In this document: positions 1-6,010 of the stretch, one piece after another | Numbering within the stretch: the stretch's first letter is position 1 | Layout: every line of letters begins with the position of its first letter | Origin: JBDSLU01 sp039916225 | GTDB lineage: Bacteria; Acidobacteriota; Vicinamibacteria; Vicinamibacterales; Vicinamibacteraceae | Direction: 5' to 3' | Length of the DNA: 18,536 nt | Assembly: GCA_039916225.1 (NCBI GenBank) | Contig: JBDSLU010000125.1 | Coordinates: 1-18,536 of the forward strand | Notes under the pieces: model-generated | Told to the model about the DNA's origin: nothing | Database searches by the model: none | What the model saw: only the letters and a program-made list of their open reading frames with translations | Program-made: the position numbers and the translations under genes

Positions 1-51
1 GAGGCGATCTACGAGTCCGGCCGCACCGGCAAGTCGATCAAGCTGGCCTGA
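1..51 (+). CDS. C-terminal end of a probable Gfo/Idh/MocA-family oxidoreductase (partial)
   Basis: Only the last 16 codons lie in the window; they read EAIYESGRTGKSIKLA and end at TGA 49-51. The pattern 'A-x-Y-x-S-x-x-T-G-x-x-(V/I)-x-L' directly before the stop is typical of the C-terminus of Gfo/Idh/MocA-family NAD(P)-dependent sugar dehydrogenases, which is the basis for the call. No catalytic or nucleotide-binding part is visible, so the family assignment is an inference from a very short tail. The gene is convergent with the anti-sigma factor gene that ends at 85. Confidence 0.45.
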   Translation, partial: EAIYESGRTGKSIKLA

Positions 52-57
52 GTCGTC

Positions 58-81
58 GAGCCGCACCGCCCGGCGCGGCTC
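58..81. terminator. GC-rich hairpin between convergent genes, possible terminator
   Basis: A perfect 7-bp inverted repeat, GAGCCGC (58-64) and GCGGCTC (75-81), encloses a 10-base loop. It sits in the 33-base gap between the stop of the partial oxidoreductase gene (51) and the stop of the anti-sigma gene (85), where a bidirectional terminator would be expected. No T-tract follows on either strand, so intrinsic termination is uncertain. In DNA this GC-rich, such hairpins also arise by chance. Confidence 0.35.
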
Positions 82-84
82 CCA

Positions 85-522
85 TCACGCGGTCGGGTCC
101 GGTGCGCCGGATCCGGCCTCGCCGGCCCAACCGGCCAGCAGCAGCGGATACGCCGCGACCGTGAACACCGCGGCGCTCACGACGGCGCCGATCGCGCCGC
201 CCCACCACAGGGCGAGCGGCGCCACCACCACCAGCGACAGCACCAGGCCGGCCGCGTTCAGGGCGTCGGGGATCCACGCCACGGCGCCCGGTGCCGCTTC
301 CGCCGCAACGCGGGCCCGCACCTGGCCGGCGAAGCGGGCCGACGGCATGGCGCCGGCGAAGCGGGCGGCGAGCACCGCGTCCAGCGCCGTCTCCTGCTCG
401 AGCAGCGCGGCGCATGACGGACAGGTGACGACGTGTCCGTCCAGCATCACGTCGTCCTGCGGCGACGCCTCGCCGTCGAGCCGCTGTTCGATCAGGGTCT
501 CTGCCCGTTCGCAGGTCATCAT
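85..522 (-). CDS. Zinc-finger (zf-HC2/ZAS) anti-sigma factor, membrane-bound
   Basis: This 145-residue protein is probably the membrane-anchored inhibitor of the ECF sigma factor encoded just upstream. The N-terminal domain carries the ZAS zinc motif H30-x3-C34-x2-C37, with another cysteine at C4, as in zf-HC2 anti-sigma factors that bind the sigma factor on the cytoplasmic side. Two hydrophobic segments follow, at about residues 86-107 and 109-132, giving a two-pass anchor with a short polar tail. The start chosen is ATG 522-520, which overlaps the sigma-factor stop (TGA 521-519); GGAG (complement of 530-533) lies 7 bases upstream. The overlap implies translational coupling and stoichiometric production of the pair. 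Which sensory input releases the sigma factor is not visible. A second ATG at 519 would shorten the protein by one residue. Confidence 0.85.
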   Translation of the reverse strand: MMTCERAETLIEQRLDGEASPQDDVMLDGHVVTCPSCAALLEQETALDAVLAARFAGAMPSARFAGQVRARVAAEAAPGAVAWIPDALNAAGLVLSLVVVAPLALWWGGAIGAVVSAAVFTVAAYPLLLAGWAGEAGSGAPDPTA

Positions 523-1142
523 CGCAACGCTCCAGCGGGCGAGGCCGTCAGCGCCGCGAGGCGCTTGCGGGCGCGGTGCAGGTGGCTGCGCACCGTGTTG
601 ATCGGCATGTCCAGCATCACGGCGACCTGCTCGTAGGATCGCTCTTCCAGGTAGAACAGCCGCACGATCCGCCGCTGCGGCTCGTCCAGCATCTCGACCA
701 GCGTGTCGCACTCCATCCGCAGGTCGGGTGTCGTCGCCCCGCTCGGCGCCGCGGGATCGGCGTCGTCGAGGGCGGCTTCGGGCCGCGAACTCCGGCGTCG
801 CAGCTCGCTCAGGCACGCGTTCCGGGCGATCACGTAGAGCCAGGTGGAAAACGACGCGCGCCCGTCATAGAGCGGCAAGGCCCGCCACAGTCGCACGAAG
901 GCTTCCTGCGCCAGATCCTCGGCATCGGCTGGCGTTCGCACGAAGCCGAGCGCCAACCGGTAGACGCGGCCGCGATAGGTGGCGAGCAGCCGCTCGAAGG
1001 CGCGCTCGCGCTCCCCCGCCGCGAGCAGCCGGCACACCTCCGCGTCAGGGGACGGCTCGTCGGGCACGCGAACGGTGATACCCGCCGCCGGCTGGAAAAG
1101 TTGCAGCCAGTGGGGCACGACCGCCTGCAACCTGGCCGGCAT
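519..1142 (-). CDS. ECF-family RNA polymerase sigma factor
   Basis: This is a sigma-70 family factor of the extracytoplasmic-function type, 207 residues from the chosen ATG. Region 2 spans about residues 48-117 and includes the typical DAEDLAQEAFVRLWRA core-binding segment and the FSTWLYVIARN stretch of region 2.3/2.4. Region 4 spans about 148-196 and contains the helix-turn-helix SYEQVAVMLDMPINTVRSHL, which would read the -35 element. There is no region 1 or 3, as expected for ECF factors. The frame is open further upstream, with alternative ATGs at 1178 and 1226, but those would run into the divergent gene starting at 1177, so the start at 1142 is preferred; its ribosome site is weak. The stop overlaps the start of the cognate anti-sigma gene. 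Control by that partner is inferred from the linkage. Confidence 0.88.
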   Translation of the reverse strand: MPARLQAVVPHWLQLFQPAAGITVRVPDEPSPDAEVCRLLAAGERERAFERLLATYRGRVYRLALGFVRTPADAEDLAQEAFVRLWRALPLYDGRASFSTWLYVIARNACLSELRRRSSRPEAALDDADPAAPSGATTPDLRMECDTLVEMLDEPQRRIVRLFYLEERSYEQVAVMLDMPINTVRSHLHRARKRLAALTASPAGALR

Positions 1143-1160
1143 GTCCCGAGTATCAAGCAC

Positions 1161-1165
1161 GGAGG
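1161..1165 (+). promoter_or_regulatory. Ribosome binding site fixing the start at 1177
   Basis: A perfect GGAGG lies 11 bases before ATG 1177. It decides the start of the small membrane-protein gene within a much longer open frame that otherwise extends back to 979 as a shadow of the sigma factor gene. Confidence 0.6.
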
Positions 1166-1176
1166 TCAACGCGTCC

Positions 1177-1560
1177 ATGGAATATCTCTGGTTCCCGTGC
1201 TTCGTCGCTTCGGTCCTGGCGTTCATCGGTTTCCGGCAGTGGCTCCGCCATCAGCAGCGCGCGATGGTGCATCGGGAGCGGCTCGCCGCCCTCGACAAAG
1301 GCGCCGATCTGCCGCCCTGGCCGGATGAGGCACCCTCGCGATTCGACTTCGGCCTGGACAGCGTGCTGCTCCTGTCCGGGCTGATCTGGCTCGCCCTCGG
1401 CCTGGGCGGCATGGTGGCCGCCTTCGTCATCGTGTCGCAGCCGCAGATCCAGCGGATCCCGGATGCGGTACCGCCGCACATCGCGCTGATCGGCGTGCCG
1501 GTCGCGCTGGTGGGCATCGCCCACCTGATCGTCTACCGGGCCCGCCGGCGGACCCGGTAG
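1177..1560 (+). CDS. Small three-pass membrane protein, DUF6249-like
   Basis: The protein is 127 residues. A hydrophobic segment at the N-terminus (about 4-20) is followed by a charged cytoplasmic stretch with the motif H-R-E-R-L-A-A-L-D-K-G (32-42). Two further membrane segments follow at about 61-86 and 101-120, and the protein ends in a basic RARRRTR tail. The 'ERLAALxKG' motif followed by a proline-rich linker and two helices is what I know from DUF6249-type membrane proteins, often found near sigma factor genes; the family name is from memory and not firm. The gene is divergent from the ECF sigma factor, with 34 bases between start codons, so the two may share or compete for a control region. 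No biochemical function is known to me. It is convergent with the DUF420 gene, 46 bases away. Confidence 0.6.
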   Translation: MEYLWFPCFVASVLAFIGFRQWLRHQQRAMVHRERLAALDKGADLPPWPDEAPSRFDFGLDSVLLLSGLIWLALGLGGMVAAFVIVSQPQIQRIPDAVPPHIALIGVPVALVGIAHLIVYRARRRTR

Positions 1561-1606
1561 CCGGGCCGGGGCGCAGCCGACTGCCGCGATCGCCGGGCGC
1601 GTCGGG

Positions 1607-2137
1607 TCAGAGCGTGCGCGCCGAGCCGTACACCTGCAGCATCGCGAACACGACGACGCCGGTGATCGACACGTAGAGCCAGATCGGAAAGGTCCAGCGG
1701 GCCAGGCGTCGATGCGCCGCGAACCGGCCCGAGAGCGACAGATAGAACGTCGACAGCACCAGCGGCAACGCCACTACCGACAGCAGGATGTGCGAGACGA
1801 GAATCGCGAAGTAGATCGGCCGCACGACGCCCTGGCCGAGGAAGCGCGAGTCGCCGTGCAGCGCGTGGTAGGTGACGTAGGACACGAGGAAGACAGCCGA
1901 CGACGCCAGCGCAGTCAACATCCAGCGCTGGTGCACGTCGCGCCGGCCGCGGCGGATCGCCAGCACGCCGAGCCCGATGGCAATGGCGCTGACGCTGTTG
2001 AAGAAGGCGTTGACGAACGGCAGCCAGTCGACCCACACCGGCAGCGGACCGGCGCTGCCACCGCTGTAGACCAGCACGAGCAGCGCCGTGGCGATGACGG
2101 CGCTGGCGATCCCGATCGAGACGATGCCGCCCCTCAT
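1607..2137 (-). CDS. DUF420 family integral membrane protein
   Basis: This 176-residue protein has five predicted membrane segments (about 5-25, 35-55, 68-88, 103-130, 145-165). It matches the DUF420 pattern: 'LPFVNAFFNS' entering helix 2, 'H-x-R-W-M' before helix 3, 'SYVTYHALHG' after it, 'ILVSHILLSVVALPLVL' in helix 4, and 'HRRLARWTFPIWLYVSITGV' leading into helix 5. The histidines in these motifs are the family's likely metal or haem ligands. DUF420 proteins (YozB-like) are usually linked to cytochrome oxidase assembly genes; here the partner is a cation antiporter gene instead. The start ATG 2137-2135 overlaps the antiporter stop (TGA 2136-2134), so it is probably translated by coupling, and no strong Shine-Dalgarno sequence is present. 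The role is unproven. Confidence 0.82.
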   Translation of the reverse strand: MRGGIVSIGIASAVIATALLVLVYSGGSAGPLPVWVDWLPFVNAFFNSVSAIAIGLGVLAIRRGRRDVHQRWMLTALASSAVFLVSYVTYHALHGDSRFLGQGVVRPIYFAILVSHILLSVVALPLVLSTFYLSLSGRFAAHRRLARWTFPIWLYVSITGVVVFAMLQVYGSARTL

Positions 2138-3573
2138 AGAAGTCGAAAGGCGATGGCCGCCAGCAGCGTCGGCAGGAGCGCCCCGACGAGGAGCCAGAGC
2201 GGCGACACCGCACCGTCGAAGAAGCGCGACAGCAGCGACTGGCCGGCGGGGTTCGGGGCGTTGGCAATCACGGTGAGGCCGCCGCCCGTGACGGCGCCCT
2301 CGACGACGGCCGCCTTCATGCTGTCGCTCAGGTTCGGCACCAGGGTCGACAGGTAGGTGATCAATGCGTTGTCGTTGAAACCGGTGAGGATCGTCGCGGT
2401 GAGGAACAGCGGCTCCTCGCGCAAGCTGGCCAGCACCGGCGCGATCCACCACCCCTGCAGCCCGCCGTGCACCACCAGGCCGGCCAGGAAGAAGCCGACC
2501 AGGAGCGGCGACTTCAGCTCGAGCCTGCTCTGGTACGGCGCCGTGGCCCGGAGGAAGCCGATGAAGAAGAGGAAGCCGCCGACAAACAGGACCGGGTAGT
2601 GCGCGGTGAAGACGGTCCAGGCCATGAAGCCCACATGCGCGGCCGTCACCCACGCGGGCGCCGGCAGCGGCGCCTGGGGAGTCGCCTCGTCCTCGGGCAC
2701 GTCGACGTCAGCGCCTGGCTGGCGTGAGCCGAGTTCGGCCAGCTCGCGCCGGAACACGAGGCCGTAGACGACGACCGACGCCACGATCGCCACGACCGCG
2801 CGCCAGCCGAAGTGGCTCAGCATGAACGGCGTATCCCAGCCCCACGGCCGCGCCACCATCAGCACCGGCGGCGCCGCGAAATGGGTCAGCGTGCCGCCGA
2901 TCGAGACGTTGACGAAGAGCAGGCCGAGGGTCGCGTACTTCAGCCGCGTCGACGGTCCCAAGTCGTAGAACTGCCGGGCCAGCAGCAGCGCGCAGATGGT
3001 CATCGCGCCCGGCTCGGTGATCAACGACCCGAGCAGCGGGCCGACCGTCAGGATGGTCACCCACCAGGCCGCCGGTGTGCCGCGGCCCAGGCTCGCCACC
3101 ACCCGCAGCGCCCGTTCCGCGAAGACCACGATCGGCCGCGTCGAGGCCAGCGCCATGATCACGACCACGAACAGCGGCTCGGTGAAATTGACGTTGCCGT
3201 TGAAGTAACCGGTCGCGGTGTGCCAGCCAGCGTAGGACGTCAGCGCCACCAGCAGGACGACGGCCCACAGGCCGAAGACCACTTCGACCTCGCCCAGGAA
3301 GTGCAGCAGCTCGCCGAGGACGCTGGGCACGGCGGGCTTCCCGGCGAGGCGCGCCCGCTCGGCATGGCGCGCCTGCACCTGGTGCGCCAGGTGCGTGAAC
3401 CACGCGGCGGCGAAGGTATGGACGATGGCCAGCGCGAAAATCGCCGTCGCCACCGCGTTGAACGGCTCGGCGTCGACGCGGGCGACCAGCATCTCCCAGA
3501 GCGACCCGGCGGCCGGCGGATAGGCGCCCGGGAGTGGGGGAAAGGGTGCGGAAAGAGGCTCAATGGACAGCAT
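2134..3573 (-). CDS. Putative Na+/H+ antiporter (PF07399 type)
   Basis: This polytopic inner-membrane protein has 479 residues from ATG 3573 and about eleven hydrophobic segments. Signature stretches are GSLITEPGA (182-190), GGTLTHFAAPP (226-236), LTGFNDNALITY (396-407) and GGGLTVIANAPNPAG (430-444). The paired re-entrant-like motifs in the two halves resemble ion-transporter-superfamily carriers such as NhaD or ArsB, and the overall pattern fits the PF07399 'putative Na+/H+ antiporter' family. A polar loop at about 283-308 divides the halves. The N-terminal 'PPLPGAYPP' stretch fits the family's usual beginning and supports ATG 3573. A TTG at 3603 would add ten residues, and neither start has a clear ribosome site. 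The downstream DUF420 gene overlaps it by four bases. Ion specificity cannot be determined here. Confidence 0.82.
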   Translation of the reverse strand: MLSIEPLSAPFPPLPGAYPPAAGSLWEMLVARVDAEPFNAVATAIFALAIVHTFAAAWFTHLAHQVQARHAERARLAGKPAVPSVLGELLHFLGEVEVVFGLWAVVLLVALTSYAGWHTATGYFNGNVNFTEPLFVVVIMALASTRPIVVFAERALRVVASLGRGTPAAWWVTILTVGPLLGSLITEPGAMTICALLLARQFYDLGPSTRLKYATLGLLFVNVSIGGTLTHFAAPPVLMVARPWGWDTPFMLSHFGWRAVVAIVASVVVYGLVFRRELAELGSRQPGADVDVPEDEATPQAPLPAPAWVTAAHVGFMAWTVFTAHYPVLFVGGFLFFIGFLRATAPYQSRLELKSPLLVGFFLAGLVVHGGLQGWWIAPVLASLREEPLFLTATILTGFNDNALITYLSTLVPNLSDSMKAAVVEGAVTGGGLTVIANAPNPAGQSLLSRFFDGAVSPLWLLVGALLPTLLAAIAFRLL

Positions 3574-3603
3574 CGTGGAGGGGTTGGTGGACGGCGTGTG
3601 CAA

Positions 3604-3720
3604 GTTCGCGGCGGGCTCGCTGTTTCGCTATTGTCTGCCACAACTCGGGCTATGCTGATAGTGCCTCACCCCCTTGGAGGCTGCCTGCCAGTTGCGTGCA
3701 GCGCCTGTGCTGCCCGCGGA
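3604..3720. promoter_or_regulatory. Divergent intergenic control region with AT-richer core
   Basis: This stretch separates the divergent antiporter and first VWFA gene and must hold their promoters. Its core (about 3621-3661) is visibly richer in A and T than the surroundings. On the + strand TTGTCT (3631-3636) and TATGCT (3651-3656) resemble -35 and -10 boxes, but the spacing is only 14 bases, so this pair is not convincing as a housekeeping promoter. GATAGT (3656-3661) gives a 19-base spacing. I support the location more than any exact box. Confidence 0.35.
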
Positions 3721-3725
3721 AGGAG
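3721..3725 (+). promoter_or_regulatory. Ribosome binding site fixing the start at 3734
   Basis: AGGAG, preceded by GGA, lies 8 bases before ATG 3734. It selects this ATG over the in-frame TTG at 3674 and the GTG at 3728, and the chosen ATG places the signal peptide exactly at the N-terminus. Confidence 0.65.
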
Positions 3726-3733
3726 TCGTGCCG

Positions 3734-6010
3734 ATGCATCGGCGAACCTGGATGGTGTGCCTCGGGGTGGTCGCGGCGTCCCTCACCGGCGTGCGCGGTC
3801 AGACACCGGATACGCCGCGACCGGCGCCCATCAATCCTGGCGATTGGCCGACCTTCAAGGCTGGTACCCGGCTGGCGACGATCGATGCGGTCGTCATCGA
3901 CGACCAGGGCCGACAGATCACGGATCTGAAGCCCTCCGACTTCGAGGTCGTCGAGCGCGGGGCGACGCCCAAGATTCATCAGGCGGTCTACATCCGCGTC
4001 GGCGCCGCGGACGGTGGCGCCGCGATGGCAACCGTGCCTCCTCCACCTGCGTCGCCGCCAGGGTCTGCGCCGGGCGCCCCGCGCGCCCGTCCGCTCGCCA
4101 CCGGAACGCTGACGACCGGCCGGGTCTCGACGACCGCCAACCCGCGCGTGCTGGCCATCGTCGTCGACGACCTCGGCCTGTCCTTCGAGAGCACCGCCTA
4201 CGTCCGGCAGATGCTGACTCGCTACGTCGAGACGCAGGTCCAACCCGGCGATCTCGTCGCCATCATCCGCACCGCCGGTGGCGTCGGCACATTGCAGCAG
4301 TTCACGACCGACCGGCGGCTGCTGAACGCAGCCATAGATCGGGTGCGATGGACGGTGAACAGCCGCGTCGGGGTGAGCGCCTTCGCGCCGGTCGTGCCCG
4401 CCACGCTGTCCGTGTTCCCAGAGAAGCCGAAGGCGGGCCATCCCCGCCACGGCGAGATTGCGGAGTCGTCCATCGATCGGGACGGCGCACTCCGCGTCGA
4501 CATCGACAAGATTCGTGGCGAGCTGACGTCCGTCGGCACGCTCGGCGCGCTCGAGTATGTGCTCCGCGGGATCGAGGCGATGCCGGGGCGCAAGTCGGTG
4601 GTGTTCGTCTCCGAAGGCTTCGACCTCGGCCTGCGCGAACACAAGGCGGGCCGCATCTGGTCGACGTTCACGCGCGTGATGGATCGGGCCAATCGCGCCG
4701 GGGTCGTCGTCTACTCCGTCGATGCCCGCGGTCTGCAAACGGCCAACCTCACCGCTGAAGACAACCCGCAGGTCCGCCGCAATCCCTACGTCACCGGCCT
4801 CCCGACGCGCCCAAACGCGATCGGAAATCCTGGCGAAGCCGACGCGGAGTTCCGCAAGGAGGTGACCAAAGGACAGGCCGATCGCACCCGCGAGCTGATG
4901 GATACGCAAGAGTCGCTGGTCTACATGGCCGAGCAAACCGGCGGTTTTGCGGTGGTCAATACCAACGATCTGGCGAGCGGCCTCGGTCGCATTGTCGACG
5001 ACACGCGCGGCTATTACCTGATTGGCTTCGAGACGCTGATCCCCAAGGACCAGGCGTGGGATCCCAACGACGTCCGCGTACGCGTGAAGCGGCCCGGCCT
5101 CAAGGTCCGGGCGCGACGCGGCCTGTTCGGCCCGGCCGACACGAGCCTGCCGCGCGATCCGGTGACGGCCGATCCGCTCGTCGCCGCGGCACTGTCGCCG
5201 TTCAGCGCCGGTGCCATCGACGTGCGCCTGACGACGCTGTTCGCGCACGACGCCAAGGCCGGCTCTTACGTCCGCGCATTGTTCTTCATCGATCCTGCCG
5301 GCCTCACGTTCGTGGACGGTCCGGATGGCCGGCGCGACGCCGACCTCACGCTGCTGCTGCTCGGCATTGGCGACAACGGCCGCGCCGTCGGCCAGGCGCG
5401 GGTCCAGGTGCCGCTGCGCCTGCATCCCGCCGCGTATCGCCTGCTGCACCAGCGTGGCCTCCTCTACAGCGCACGGCTGCCGATGAAGACGGCGGGCGGC
5501 TACCAGGTCCGCGCCGCCGTGCAGGACATGCGGTCGAAGGCAGTCGGCTCGAGCGCGCAGTTCGTCGAGGTGCCCAAGGTCGGCAAGGGTCAGCTCGCGC
5601 TGTCGGGCGTGGTGATGATGGACGTCGCCTCAGCCGCTCCGGGCACGGCGGCGGCGATTGCGACCGACGCGCTGTCGGATGGCGTGCTCGGCGAGCCGGC
5701 GGTGAAGATTTTCCGGCCCGGCGCCGAGGTTGCCTACACCTGCGTCGTCTACGATGGCCGGAAAGGCCCTGCGGAAGCGTTCGCCACCACGGCGACGCTG
5801 CTTCGCGATGGCCGGCCGATCCACAGCAGCGCGCCGGCACCAGTCCACGCCGCGGCCGCAAATGCCGACGTCCGCAGCGTGCCGGTGGGCGGCCGGCTCT
5901 CCCTCGGAGACCACTTACCCACCGGCAGCTACACGCTCCAGGTGTCCGTCGCCTCGCACGGATCCCGCCGGCCGGACGCCACCCAGTTCGTCGAGTTCGA
6001 AGTACGGTGA
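3734..6010 (+). CDS. Exported VWFA-related Acidobacterial-domain protein, copy 1
   Basis: The protein has 758 residues. A signal peptide is visible: basic MHRRTW, a hydrophobic core to about residue 20, then a likely cut near GVRG-Q. The VWFA-related Acidobacterial domain (TIGR03436 type) starts with 'TFKAGTRLATIDAVVIDDQGRQITDL' features at about 40-65, a beta-domain that precedes the VWA fold. The VWA core runs from VLAIVVDDLGLS (139-150) through RKSVVFVSEGF (286-296) to RGYYLIGF (425-432). The usual metal-site DxSxS is replaced by D145-D-L-G-L-S150, so metal binding is doubtful. A Pro-rich linker lies near 96-120. The C-terminal half (about 460-758) is beta-rich and shared with copy 2. The function is unknown; a secreted or periplasmic adhesion or scaffold role is the usual guess. 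The next gene overlaps its stop. Confidence 0.85.
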   Translation: MHRRTWMVCLGVVAASLTGVRGQTPDTPRPAPINPGDWPTFKAGTRLATIDAVVIDDQGRQITDLKPSDFEVVERGATPKIHQAVYIRVGAADGGAAMATVPPPPASPPGSAPGAPRARPLATGTLTTGRVSTTANPRVLAIVVDDLGLSFESTAYVRQMLTRYVETQVQPGDLVAIIRTAGGVGTLQQFTTDRRLLNAAIDRVRWTVNSRVGVSAFAPVVPATLSVFPEKPKAGHPRHGEIAESSIDRDGALRVDIDKIRGELTSVGTLGALEYVLRGIEAMPGRKSVVFVSEGFDLGLREHKAGRIWSTFTRVMDRANRAGVVVYSVDARGLQTANLTAEDNPQVRRNPYVTGLPTRPNAIGNPGEADAEFRKEVTKGQADRTRELMDTQESLVYMAEQTGGFAVVNTNDLASGLGRIVDDTRGYYLIGFETLIPKDQAWDPNDVRVRVKRPGLKVRARRGLFGPADTSLPRDPVTADPLVAAALSPFSAGAIDVRLTTLFAHDAKAGSYVRALFFIDPAGLTFVDGPDGRRDADLTLLLLGIGDNGRAVGQARVQVPLRLHPAAYRLLHQRGLLYSARLPMKTAGGYQVRAAVQDMRSKAVGSSAQFVEVPKVGKGQLALSGVVMMDVASAAPGTAAAIATDALSDGVLGEPAVKIFRPGAEVAYTCVVYDGRKGPAEAFATTATLLRDGRPIHSSAPAPVHAAAANADVRSVPVGGRLSLGDHLPTGSYTLQVSVASHGSRRPDATQFVEFEVR

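Noticed and set aside
1553..1565. Inverted repeat CCCGG-TAG-CCGGG across the stop of the DUF6249-like gene
   Set aside because: The stem is only 5 bp with a 3-base loop and no T-tract; this is expected by chance in such GC-rich sequence.
3631..3656. TTGTCT and TATGCT as a sigma-70 promoter for the first VWFA gene
   Set aside because: The 14-base spacing is too short for a normal promoter; only the general promoter region is reported, at low confidence.
3650..5449. A 599-residue minus-strand open frame opposite the first VWFA gene
   Set aside because: Composition is that of an antisense shadow, and the opposite strand carries a clear signal peptide and family domain. The analogous shadow at 6034-7449 was rejected for the same reason.
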